NCBI RefSeq assembly: GCF_002014985.1
Contig: NZ_MUXU01000045.1
Coordinates: forward strand, 1-31,452
Direction: 5' to 3'
Length of the DNA stretch: 31,452 nucleotides
Source: Moraxella caviae
GTDB taxonomy: Bacteria > Pseudomonadota > Gammaproteobacteria > Pseudomonadales > Moraxellaceae
Position numbers and translations under genes: made by a program. This document shows positions 1-7,191 of the stretch, in pieces. The notes under the pieces were generated by a model, which saw only the letters and a program-made list of their open reading frames with translations, did not search any database and was not told the origin of the DNA. The stretch's first letter is position 1. The number at the start of each line of letters is the position of its first letter.

Positions 1-317
1 GTTTGGATTTTAAATAGTGTGTGATGAACATCGTCTGTTTCATCAATCAAGGCTGACTATCATATCATGGTTTTATATAATGTCAAGCACTTTTTTTAAT
101 TTTTTTGATGTTGACTTGCTTGTTAAAGCGTTGTCGTCATCAAGTGAGTGCGTATTATACGTTAAAATTGATCAAGGTCAAGTGGTTTTTTTGGGTGGAG
201 TGAAAATAGTTTGTAAGTGTTTGGTTTTATGGGGGTTTTTGGTTGAAAAATTTTCACCAAATACATTTTATATCATCCAGTCGCCCTTTTGTTCACCGCT
301 TTATAATCCTTCTTATA
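1..317. other. AT-rich non-coding stretch downstream of pssA
   Basis: No convincing gene is seen in this AT-rich left edge. An open frame on the plus strand from 17 runs into the 3' end of pssA on the opposite strand; its translation is low in complexity, rich in Ser, Phe and Ile, and resembles no family I know. A TTGATCAAGGTCAA string at 168-181 resembles an FNR/Anr half-site pair with one mismatch, but no downstream gene on the plus strand would use it. No clear terminator for pssA is visible. Confidence 0.5.
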
Positions 318-1112
318 TCATTTTTTGGCTCTTAAAGTCGTCCAAAAACCCGACAAGGCGTACACCACGCCAATCGCTAAAATCCCCACAGGCAAATCAT
401 ACAGCGCCACACCCATGACAAGCACGCCAACAATCAATGCCACAAATGGTACTTTTTGGCGGTCAAATTCTTTAAATGAGTAATATTTGACGTTACTCAC
501 CATCAAAAATCCGCAAATCACCGTCCAAGCCGCCGCCATCATTGCTAAAGTTTGCGGAGCGAAACTGGCGTGGTCAATCGCCACCATCACGCTGCTGGTG
601 ATTAAAATTGCCGCCAGCGGACTTGCCAAGCCGATGAAATACTTTTTATCCACGCTGCCAATTTGCACATTAAAACGCGCCAAACGAAATGCCGCACACG
701 CCATGAACACAAAAGCGCACGCCAAGCCAAACCGCCCCAAATGGTGCAGCGCATAAAAATACATGAGCATTGCAGGCGCAAGCCCAAACGCCACGCAGTC
801 TGCCAAGCTGTCAAACTGCTCACCAAACGGACTTTGGGCGTTTAACATTCTGGCAGCTCTGCCGTCCATGCCGTCTAGAATTGCCGATAAAAAAATCGCC
901 AAACCTGCCTTATAAAACTGCCCGCCTGCGCTTGCCGTGATGGAAAAAAACGCCGCCAGCATGGACGCTGTGGTGATGAGATTTGGCACCAAATACACGC
1001 CACGGCTGACTTGGCGCACGCCGCCTTTTTCTTCGGTTTCCACCACTTCAAAGGCGATGCCGTCATGCTCATCGTGGCTGTCTGGGCTGATTTGCTCGTT
1101 TTTATGAGTCAT
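318..1112 (-). CDS. pssA: CDP-diacylglycerol--serine O-phosphatidyltransferase
   Basis: Integral membrane enzyme that joins CDP-diacylglycerol and L-serine to give phosphatidylserine, the precursor of phosphatidylethanolamine. The CDP-alcohol phosphatidyltransferase signature is complete: DG-x2-DG-x-AR, eight residues, then G-x3-D-x3-D, at about residues 80-106, between hydrophobic helices. This is the multi-pass CDP-alcohol type (as in Bacillus and many proteobacteria), not the phospholipase-D-like enzyme of E. coli. A charged, acidic N-terminal tail of about 35 residues precedes the first helix. I chose the ATG at 1112, whose A is also the last base of the rlmJ stop codon (TGATG); a GTG one codon upstream is possible. 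The overlap implies translational coupling to rlmJ. Function is confident; the exact start is less so. Confidence 0.93.
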   Translation of the reverse strand: MTHKNEQISPDSHDEHDGIAFEVVETEEKGGVRQVSRGVYLVPNLITTASMLAAFFSITASAGGQFYKAGLAIFLSAILDGMDGRAARMLNAQSPFGEQFDSLADCVAFGLAPAMLMYFYALHHLGRFGLACAFVFMACAAFRLARFNVQIGSVDKKYFIGLASPLAAILITSSVMVAIDHASFAPQTLAMMAAAWTVICGFLMVSNVKYYSFKEFDRQKVPFVALIVGVLVMGVALYDLPVGILAIGVVYALSGFWTTLRAKK

Positions 1113-2002
1113 CACTCACCCACCAGCCATTTGACTTTTGCCATCTCTTCAAGTTTCATCGCAGGGGCGTTGTCTGGTTTTAGGATTGGTGCAAGAAATT
1201 CTAGGATTTCTTTGGCGTTTTCGTCAAATTGCCAGGGCGGATTGATGACAAAAAGCCCCGTGCCGTTCATGCCGACCGCCACGTCATTTGGGTACAAATT
1301 CAGCTCGCAAATCAGCTGTTTTTTGATTTCGGTGCGTTTCATTTTTTTATAAAACAATTCCACCGCTTCAATATTTTTAATCGGATACCAAAGCACCAGC
1401 GTGCCTGTGGCAAACTTTTTATGGCTGGCAACCAGCAAATCCACTAAACGGCTAAAATCCTTATGCTCTTGCTCAAATGGCGGATCAAGCAAGACAACGC
1501 CACGCTTTTCTTTGGGCGGCAATACCGCAGGCACGCCTTCAAAGGCATTGCGATGATGAATGCCGATGGGCAACTGATACAGCTGATAATTGAGCGCATC
1601 GTATTCGTCCGCCACCGCTTCAAAGGCTTCAGCACGCAGCGGCGCATCTGCCGAATGATGCTCGCTGTGATGGGCGATAAACCAAGGCGAACCCGGATAA
1701 ACGTGGCGGTCGTACTTTTTACGCGCGTACGCCAAATCGTCCAGATACTGATGCACGGCTTTTGGTGTGGGCTTATTAACACCGTTTGCGATGGCGTTTT
1801 CTAGTGCGAACACGCCTTTTTGCGCTTCGTTGGTTTTGTGCGCTTCAATGCTGTCCAGCGAGTACAGCCCACGTCCGCCATAAGCGTCCAGCACATAAAA
1901 TGGCTTGGCTTTTTTGGAAAATTGGGCAAGCAGCTGCAGCAGCAAGATGTGCTTGGCGACATCGGCAAAATTGCCAGCGTGATAGGCGTGTTTGTAGTTC
2001 AT
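1112..2002 (-). CDS. rlmJ: 23S rRNA (adenine2030-N6)-methyltransferase RlmJ
   Basis: SAM-dependent methyltransferase that makes m6A at position 2030 of 23S rRNA (E. coli numbering). The N-terminus MNYKHAYHAGNFADVAKH is the hallmark of the RlmJ/DUF519 family. VLDAYGGRGLY around residue 40 is the SAM-binding loop, and LLDPPFEQ in the middle is the catalytic (D/N)PP(Y/F) motif. The length (about 296 residues) is close to the E. coli enzyme. I used the internal ATG at 2002 because family members begin there; the upstream ATG at 2029 would add nine unrelated residues. Its stop overlaps the pssA start by one base, so the two are probably one transcript although their functions are unrelated. Confidence 0.92.
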   Translation of the reverse strand: MNYKHAYHAGNFADVAKHILLLQLLAQFSKKAKPFYVLDAYGGRGLYSLDSIEAHKTNEAQKGVFALENAIANGVNKPTPKAVHQYLDDLAYARKKYDRHVYPGSPWFIAHHSEHHSADAPLRAEAFEAVADEYDALNYQLYQLPIGIHHRNAFEGVPAVLPPKEKRGVVLLDPPFEQEHKDFSRLVDLLVASHKKFATGTLVLWYPIKNIEAVELFYKKMKRTEIKKQLICELNLYPNDVAVGMNGTGLFVINPPWQFDENAKEILEFLAPILKPDNAPAMKLEEMAKVKWLVGE

Positions 2003-2076
2003 AATCAGTGATAAATAGGTGCAATTCAAAATATCTTATGGTAGCATAATCAGCGATATTTGGCTAATTTTTATTT

Positions 2077-2679
2077 ATGATGACAACTTTCTCAACCGAT
2101 TGGCACGCCTTGATTGATGCCAAATTAGAACAATTTTTAACCACTGGCACGCTGTTTTTGGACGATGTGTTTAATGATGACGATTTGGCTGCCTTGCAAG
2201 CTGAAAGCGGATTTATAGAATACAAAGAAGCGCATTTGACACATGGCGAGCGAGACACCAGTATTCGTGGCGACAGCATTCGCTGGATTGATGAGAGCTG
2301 CCCTGTGGGTATGGCGTATTTGTCTGCTATTGACGAGCTTGGGCGGTATTTTAATCAGACGCTGTTTGCTGGCATTCGCTCATCAGAAGCGCATTACGCC
2401 TGCTATCCTGCGGGTTTTGGCTACAAATGGCACACCGACAATCCAGCAGGGCGAGACGAGCGCGTGATTTCGGCGGTGTTTTATCTTAATGACGACTGGA
2501 CGGATGCAGACGGCGGTCAAATCACCGTGGTGGATAAACTTGGCGAAACCGTGCAATTAACTCCCAAACTCAACCGCCTTGTGATTTTTGACAGCAATTT
2601 GCGCCATCAAGTAGAAATCACCCAGCGCAGACGCTTTTCTATTGCGACTTGGCTAAGACGTGATGATGGGGTTTTGTGA
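2077..2679 (+). CDS. PHD2/EGLN-like 2-oxoglutarate/Fe(II) prolyl hydroxylase
   Basis: Predicted cytosolic non-haem iron dioxygenase that uses 2-oxoglutarate and oxygen to hydroxylate a prolyl residue. The iron triad is His119-x-Asp121 (WHTDNP) and His177; Arg186, nine residues after His177, should bind the 2-oxoglutarate carboxylate. These spacings equal those of human PHD2 (His313, Asp315, His374, Arg383). Further PHD2-like blocks are RGDSIRWI (64-71), ACYP (108-111) and VFYLNDDW (134-141). Bacterial enzymes of this class (Pseudomonas PPHD) hydroxylate elongation factor Tu, so EF-Tu is the first candidate substrate, by inference. The gene stands alone, divergent from rlmJ, with no strong Shine-Dalgarno sequence; the start may be the first ATG or the one directly after it. 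Confidence 0.85.
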   Translation: MMTTFSTDWHALIDAKLEQFLTTGTLFLDDVFNDDDLAALQAESGFIEYKEAHLTHGERDTSIRGDSIRWIDESCPVGMAYLSAIDELGRYFNQTLFAGIRSSEAHYACYPAGFGYKWHTDNPAGRDERVISAVFYLNDDWTDADGGQITVVDKLGETVQLTPKLNRLVIFDSNLRHQVEITQRRRFSIATWLRRDDGVL

Positions 2680-2889
2680 ATTGTATTAGCAAGAAAACTT
2701 GAGCAAAAAAGTTTGAACGAGAAAATAGGCATGCTTATGACATTTTTAATCGCTTGTTTTATTTGCAAGTGTTTTGCCGACTTTTTCAAAACAATTTGCC
2801 CAAAACAACTTATCCAAAAAATCATCACTTAATAAACCAAACCCACCTTAAAATCATTTAAAAAATTACGAACAACCCAAGGAAATTCC

Positions 2890-4086
2890 ATGACCCAAAC
2901 CGCCCTATCTTTATCCATTGAGCTTATCAAAGAGCCGTCCATCACGCCAAACGATTGCGCTTGCCAAGACATTTTAATCAAAGAGCTTGCGCCTTTTGGT
3001 TTTGAATGCGAACTCATGCCTTTTGGCGATGAAAGCCTTGATTATCATGCGCCAAATGGCAAAAACGCCCAGATTAAAAACTTATGGGCAATCAAAAAAG
3101 GCGCAGACAGTAGCGCGCCTGTCTTATGCTTTGCAGGGCATACGGACGTTGTGCCAACTGGCGATGAAGCGGCGTGGACGTATCCGCCATTTTCAGCGAC
3201 GGTGGCGGACGGATTTTTGTGGGGGCGTGGCGCTGCCGACATGAAAACAGGCGTGGCAGCTTTTACCGTGGCGGCACAAAATTTCATCAACAAGCACCCA
3301 AATCACAAAGGCAGCATTGCCCTGCTCATCACCGCTGACGAAGAAGGCGTGGCGATTAACGGCACAAAAAAAGTCGTGGACGCTTTAAAGGCGCGTGGCG
3401 AGAAAATTGATTATTGTCTTGTGGGTGAGCCGTCCAGCACCGCTACGCTGGGCGATGTGATTAAAAACGGACGCCGTGGCTCGCTAAACGCCCGCCTGAC
3501 GGTAACGGGTAAGCAAGGCCACATCGCTTATCCGCATTTGGCGGTCAATCCCATTCATGCGCTTGCGCCTGCGCTCAATGAACTGATTGCGACCACTTGG
3601 GATAATGGCAATGACTATTTTGATGCAACCAGCCTGCAAGTTTCCAACATCAACAGCGGCACAGGCGCAACCAACGTCATCGCCCAAACTGCCGAAGTGC
3701 TGTTCAACTTTCGCTTTTGTACCGAAAACACCGCCGAGACACTAAAAGCCAAAACCCACGCCATTTTTGACAAGCACTTTGCCGCATCAGACGCACGTTA
3801 TGAAATTGAATGGAATTTGTCAGGCGAGCCGTTTTTGACCGAAAAAGGCGCATTTGTGGACGCTTGCACTGCCGCCATCAAAGCGGTTACTGGCACGGAC
3901 AGCAAGCTCAGTACGTCTGGCGGCACATCGGACGGACGCTTTATCGCCCCTGTGATGAACGCCCAAGTGGTCGAGCTTGGCGTGCTAAACGCCACCATTC
4001 ATCAAATTGATGAGCGTGTGGCGGTGGCGGACGTGGAAAACTTAGCGAAAATTTATGAGCGGATTTTGGAAGAGATGGTGTTATAA
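2890..4086 (+). CDS. dapE: Succinyl-diaminopimelate desuccinylase
   Basis: M20-family zinc hydrolase that removes succinate from N-succinyl-LL-2,6-diaminopimelate in the succinylase branch of lysine and meso-diaminopimelate synthesis. Zinc ligands and catalytic residues are visible: His84-x-Asp86 (GHTDVVP), Asp117 ([10 protein letters not shown]), and Glu151-Glu152 (TADEEG), with the last His in ATIHQIDE near the C-terminus. The dimerisation-domain motifs [22 protein letters not shown] and [11 protein letters not shown] are typical of DapE rather than ArgE. At 398 residues it is slightly longer than the E. coli enzyme (375). An AAGGA stands just upstream of the ATG. lysA and dapF lie elsewhere in the window, so the pathway genes are scattered. 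Confidence 0.96.
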   Translation: MTQTALSLSIELIKEPSITPNDCACQDILIKELAPFGFECELMPFGDESLDYHAPNGKNAQIKNLWAIKKGADSSAPVLCFAGHTDVVPTGDEAAWTYPPFSATVADGFLWGRGAADMKTGVAAFTVAAQNFINKHPNHKGSIALLITADEEGVAINGTKKVVDALKARGEKIDYCLVGEPSSTATLGDVIKNGRRGSLNARLTVTGKQGHIAYPHLAVNPIHALAPALNELIATTWDNGNDYFDATSLQVSNINSGTGATNVIAQTAEVLFNFRFCTENTAETLKAKTHAIFDKHFAASDARYEIEWNLSGEPFLTEKGAFVDACTAAIKAVTGTDSKLSTSGGTSDGRFIAPVMNAQVVELGVLNATIHQIDERVAVADVENLAKIYERILEEMVL

Positions 4087-4126
4087 AGTTGCAAACTTAG
4101 TTCCAAAATCACCGCCAATTTGCCAT

Positions 4127-4160
4127 AAAAACTCACTGTGTGCTGGCATGGTGAGTTTTT
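4127..4160. terminator. Bidirectional terminator between dapE and brnA
   Basis: The arms AAAAACTCAC (4127-4136) and GTGAGTTTTT (4151-4160) pair perfectly, with A and T tracts on the two sides. The hairpin lies between two convergent genes and should end transcription from both. Confidence 0.8.
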
Positions 4161-4162
4161 AC

Positions 4163-4384
4163 TTAGGCAAACAGCACTCTAATCATTGCATTTAATCGTT
4201 CTCTATCTTTTGGTGTGTTGTGCTGCTTAATGACTTGCTGCACATCACGATCAAAAAAGTCCGCCAAGCGATCTTGCGCTTGCTGTGCTTGCGCCTTGGC
4301 AATTAATGGGTGCTTGACAGGCTTGGCATTTTCAAAATCAAACCCATCAAAATAATCAGCGTTTTCGTTGATATATTTGCTCAT
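4163..4384 (-). CDS. brnA: BrnA-like antitoxin
   Basis: Small 73-residue protein directly after and overlapping a BrnT-like toxin gene, which is the usual order of the brnTA type II toxin-antitoxin module. BrnA proteins neutralise BrnT and repress their own promoter through a C-terminal ribbon-helix-helix domain. The C-terminal part here (about residues 40-73, DRDVQQVIKQH to RLNAMIRVLF) fits such a strand-helix-helix. The N-terminus is acidic and aromatic (NADYFDGFDFENA). A good GGAAAG lies upstream of the ATG, supporting this start although it is 29 bases inside brnT. The family call rests partly on the neighbour; sequence alone would leave it as an unassigned antitoxin. Confidence 0.7.
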   Translation of the reverse strand: MSKYINENADYFDGFDFENAKPVKHPLIAKAQAQQAQDRLADFFDRDVQQVIKQHNTPKDRERLNAMIRVLFA

Positions 4385-4658
4385 GTTTTCTTTCCGCCTT
4401 TATTGCTGTGATCAGTCTGATATTTTCTCTTAATGTCCAGCCAACCACCAAGAGCCTTGCTCGATTACTAAGCCCAATGGTGATAAAACGCTGTTCGTCA
4501 TAATCAAATCTTACATCTTCATAAGTCAGTTCATTTTCATCAAAAAATACAGTACACACTTCAACAAACTGTATTTTGTGTGACTTTTGAACCTTGTCAG
4601 CTTTATCATCATCCCATTCAAAAATCAAACCGTTAAGTTCATATCTTGTCGTTGGCAT
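4356..4658 (-). CDS. brnT: BrnT-like ribonuclease toxin
   Basis: 100-residue member of the BrnT family of small ribonuclease toxins of type II toxin-antitoxin systems. Family signs are FEWDDDKADKVQKSH near the N-terminus (normally FEWDxxKAxxNxxKHG), VFFDE after a helix, the RFITIGLS strand, LLVVGWT, and the basic end IRLITAIKAERKHEQIY, close to the RxISARxAxxxER pattern of BrnT. The usual Gly of the KHG motif is replaced (SHK). The toxin gene comes first and overlaps the antitoxin by 29 bases, so both should be translated from one message. The upstream 100 bases hold short inverted repeats that could be the BrnA operator. Confidence 0.8.
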   Translation of the reverse strand: MPTTRYELNGLIFEWDDDKADKVQKSHKIQFVEVCTVFFDENELTYEDVRFDYDEQRFITIGLSNRARLLVVGWTLRENIRLITAIKAERKHEQIYQRKR

Positions 4659-4685
4659 GGCTCAAAACAAATCCCTATGTGCTTA

Positions 4686-4730
4686 GTTTATGTCTTAAAC
4701 AGTACCATAAAAAATGTTCAAAAACAACAT
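4686..4730 (-). promoter_or_regulatory. Candidate brnTA operator region
   Basis: Two short inverted repeats lie just upstream of brnT: GTTTA-N5-TAAAC (4686-4700) and ATGTT-N7-AACAT (4714-4730). Self-repression by the antitoxin is usual in this family, so these are candidate operator sites. No strong -35/-10 pair is visible and the sites are short, so this is tentative. Confidence 0.25.
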
Positions 4731-4761
4731 GCTTTAAACATCATTTAAATATACCCCATGA

Positions 4762-4791
4762 AAAAACCACCGCCCCTTGGTGATGGTTTTT
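4762..4791. terminator. Terminator after the AbgT-family gene
   Basis: The hairpin has A5-CCA and TGG-T5 outer arms, one C-A mismatch, then four inner pairs and a CCTT loop. It lies 19 bases beyond the stop codon of the transporter gene on the minus strand and has T runs on both strands. Confidence 0.75.
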
Positions 4792-4809
4792 CTCATTAAA
4801 ATCAATAAA

Positions 4810-6381
4810 TTAAGGCGTGTAATAGGTCGCTGAACCCGGCCCAACTGGCAAACCAAAACCAAACACCCACACGCAAAACAGCAGCGTCCAACCCGCCAAG
4901 AAAATCATCGAATACGGTAGCATCATCGCCATCAGCGTACCCACGCCCGTATCTTTCTTATAACGAATCGCCACCGCCATAATCAAGCCAAAATAGCTCA
5001 TCATTGGCGTGATGATGTTGGTCGTGCTGTCGCCAATACGATACGCCGCCTGAATCATCTCTGGCGCATAGCCTGTCAGCATCAGCATTGGGATAAAAAT
5101 CGGTGCGGTAATCGCCCACTGTGCCGAAGCCGAGCCAAGCATTAGGTTAATCAGCGCACAAATCAAAATAAAGCCCACAAGCAGCAAAGGCCCGGTCAGA
5201 CCGATGTCATTTAGGAAATTTGCGCCTGCCACTGCGGTAACTTGCCCCAAATTTGACCAATTAAAAAAGGCGGTAAACTGCGCAGCAAAAAACACCAGCA
5301 CCACATACATTGACATAGAACTCATGGCGTGGCTCATGGCGTTTACGATGTCGTTGTTGGTTTTTAGCGTGCCGACAATCTTGCCATACACAATCCCCGG
5401 AATCGCAAAAAACACAAAAATAAACACCACAATACCGCTTAAAAATGGCGAATTTGCCACCAAACCTGTCTCAGCATTGCGCAGCACGCCATCGGCAGGC
5501 ACAATCGTCCACGCCAACAACACGCAAAATATCGCCATGCTCACGCCAGACCAAATAAGCCCTTTCTTTTCTAAAGCGGTGAGTTTGTCCATCTTAGCTT
5601 GCAGTACGCTTGGGTCGTCTGCGTCCGCTGGATTGTATTTGCCAAGACTTGGCTCAACGATTTTTTCGGTAACAAAATAGCCAAGCACACTGATCAAAAA
5701 GGTGCTGACCGCCATAAAATACCAGTTGGCTTCTGCGCCCACGATATAATCAGGGTCAATGATACGCGCCGCTTCTTGGCTGATGCCAGACAGCAGCGGA
5801 TCGACCGTACCCAGCAGCAAGTTGGCACTATAGCCGCCAGACACGCCAGCAAAAGCTGCCGCAAGTCCCGCCAAAGGATGTCTGCCCAGCGAATGAAAAA
5901 TCATTGCCGCCAGTGGAATCAGCACCACATAACCAAGCTCAGCGGCGGTGTTTGACATGATGCCCGCAAAGACGATGGTCAAAGTAACCAGCTTTTTCGG
6001 CGTGTTCATCACAAGTCCGCGCAAAGCCGCCGAAATCATGCCAGAGCGCTCAGCAATGCCCACACCCAGCATGGCAACCAGCACCGTACCCAGCGGCACA
6101 AAACCTGTGAAATTTTTCACCAGATTTTCTACGATTTTTGCCAAGCCATCGCCACTGAGCAAATTCACCACATAAATCATGCCGTCTTCGCTGCGCCCTT
6201 TTGCGCCTTCAGGTCTTGGGTCAATCACCGAAATCCCCATAGACGAAAGCACTGCCGAGAGTATCAGCAAACCCACAGACAGCCACACGAACAAAATCGC
6301 AGGGTGCGGTAAAAGATTGCCAAGCCATTCCACCGTTTTTAAAAACCGCTGCATACGTCCAGAAGTTGCTTTTTCTTGCAT
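4810..6381 (-). CDS. AbgT-family transporter (AbgT/MtrF-like)
   Basis: Inner-membrane protein of 523 residues with about a dozen hydrophobic segments, of the AbgT family. E. coli AbgT takes up p-aminobenzoyl-glutamate, and Neisseria MtrF and Alcanivorax YdaH act in sulfonamide and antimetabolite export. Family blocks visible are LPHPAILFVWLS (24-35), VKNFTGFVPLGTVL (about 88-101), SNTAAELGYVVLIP, GRHPLAGLAAAFAGVSGGYSANLL, the DPLLSGIS hairpin, and SAQWAITAPIFIPMLM in the C-terminal half. The direction and substrate cannot be told from sequence. AAGGAA lies before the ATG. No folate or peptidase partner (abgAB) is adjacent. A perfect TATAAT box with a candidate operator lies upstream. Confidence 0.9.
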   Translation of the reverse strand: MQEKATSGRMQRFLKTVEWLGNLLPHPAILFVWLSVGLLILSAVLSSMGISVIDPRPEGAKGRSEDGMIYVVNLLSGDGLAKIVENLVKNFTGFVPLGTVLVAMLGVGIAERSGMISAALRGLVMNTPKKLVTLTIVFAGIMSNTAAELGYVVLIPLAAMIFHSLGRHPLAGLAAAFAGVSGGYSANLLLGTVDPLLSGISQEAARIIDPDYIVGAEANWYFMAVSTFLISVLGYFVTEKIVEPSLGKYNPADADDPSVLQAKMDKLTALEKKGLIWSGVSMAIFCVLLAWTIVPADGVLRNAETGLVANSPFLSGIVVFIFVFFAIPGIVYGKIVGTLKTNNDIVNAMSHAMSSMSMYVVLVFFAAQFTAFFNWSNLGQVTAVAGANFLNDIGLTGPLLLVGFILICALINLMLGSASAQWAITAPIFIPMLMLTGYAPEMIQAAYRIGDSTTNIITPMMSYFGLIMAVAIRYKKDTGVGTLMAMMLPYSMIFLAGWTLLFCVWVFGFGLPVGPGSATYYTP

Positions 6382-6441
6382 TGTCGTTCCTTGTTTGAAT
6401 GATTTTAGATGGATTGCGCCATCGTTATCATGCGTTGATTG

Positions 6442-6524
6442 ATTATATTTCGTACAATATGTTACAGCCTAACCATTAAAACACATCAACGCAAGAAAAA
6501 CAAACTTTTTATTACATATTGTAT
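6442..6524 (-). promoter_or_regulatory. Candidate promoter and operator pair for the AbgT-family gene
   Basis: Reading the minus strand, TATAAT is at 6447-6442, about 60 bases before the transporter start. Two related near-palindromes of the TACA-N3-TGTA type lie at 6452-6465 and 6513-6524, sharing an 11-12 base core in opposite orientations. The first sits between the -10 box and the expected -35 position, a classical place for a repressor. No good -35 hexamer is seen, and the regulator is unknown. Confidence 0.35.
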
Positions 6525-6559
6525 GCCGATTTTTTATCAATAAATGACAACCAATAAAA

Positions 6560-6577
6560 AACGACCCGAAGGTCGTT
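6560..6577 (-). terminator. Terminator of iscX
   Basis: On the minus strand AACGACC-TTCG-GGTCGTT followed by a run of six T, starting about 20 bases after the iscX stop. The TTCG tetraloop makes it very stable. Confidence 0.9.
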
Positions 6578-6597
6578 CATGATGCAATAAGCAGTGC

Positions 6598-6795
6598 TTA
6601 CAACTCATCAAGCCACGCCATTTGAATGGCTTCTAAAATGCGCTCGTTGGATTTGTTTGGGTCGTCCGCAAACTCTTCAAGCTCGCACACATAGCGGTGC
6701 AAATCGGTAAAACGAATGTACTGCACATCTTCATCGGGGTATTTTTCCGCCAAAGCGATGGCGATGTCTAGGGTATCTTGCCAAGTCAAAGACAT
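6598..6795 (-). CDS. iscX: Fe-S cluster assembly protein IscX
   Basis: Small acidic 65-residue protein of the IscX/YfhJ family, which binds iron and the cysteine desulfurase IscS and tunes the rate of Fe-S cluster building. The protein aligns end to end with the E. coli one: WQDTLDIA at the N-terminus, YPDEDVQYIRFTDLHRYVCELEEF in the middle, DDPNKSNERILEAIQMAWLDE at the end. In many gammaproteobacteria it is the last gene of the isc operon; here it is alone with its own terminator, away from iscS, iscU and hscA, and divergent from the catalase gene. AAGGAA lies before the ATG. Confidence 0.95.
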   Translation of the reverse strand: MSLTWQDTLDIAIALAEKYPDEDVQYIRFTDLHRYVCELEEFADDPNKSNERILEAIQMAWLDEL

Positions 6796-7191
6796 AAAAA
6801 TTCCTTGTGTTGGTTGTGTTGTTTAAAATTACCAGCAAATCACGCACAGTTTGGCGCAATTTTCAGCCGTCAGCCAAATTGTAACAAAGCCTGCAAAAAA
6901 TTGATACCAAAATTTGACAAAAACCGTTTCGCGTCACAAAGGCTTGTCATAAACCTGTGCTAAATTAGCACAACATTGCATTAAAGCAACGAAAATAGCA
7001 AATCAAACCCGTGAGTCGCACCGAAAATCGCTTTATTTGATAAAATCCATCATTTTTGCTGATTATAATTTAAAAAAATAAATCAAAGATATAAAAATTC
7101 ATCATTTTATCAATGATAAAAAATTTGCCATAATGCTCGCACAAACAAATTCACCAATCAATCCATCAACAACCCTATCCAAGGAGACGTT
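6796..7191. promoter_or_regulatory. Divergent iscX-katA intergenic region
   Basis: This 396-base stretch has no gene. It is AT-rich towards katA. It holds a perfect 17-base palindrome, TGTGCTAA-A-TTAGCACA (6956-6972), and a second inverted repeat, TTTTATC-AAT-GATAAAA (7105-7121), that ends eight bases before a CATAAT (7129-7134) that could be the katA -10 box. The -35 region there is poor, as expected for an activator-dependent promoter such as one driven by OxyR, but I do not see a clear OxyR motif. A long katA leader of about 50 bases would result. The binding proteins are unknown. Confidence 0.45.

Noticed and set aside
168..181. FNR-like site TTGATCAAGGTCAA
   Set aside because: One mismatch from the consensus, a single copy, and no gene downstream in a suitable position; kept only as a remark.
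17..418. Open frame of 133 codons at the left edge, plus strand
   Set aside because: It runs into the 3' end of pssA on the other strand, has low-complexity, AT-driven composition, and resembles no known family.
5204..5955. Two long plus-strand frames inside the AbgT-family gene
   Set aside because: Antisense to a membrane protein gene with all family motifs; composition is explained by the opposite strand.
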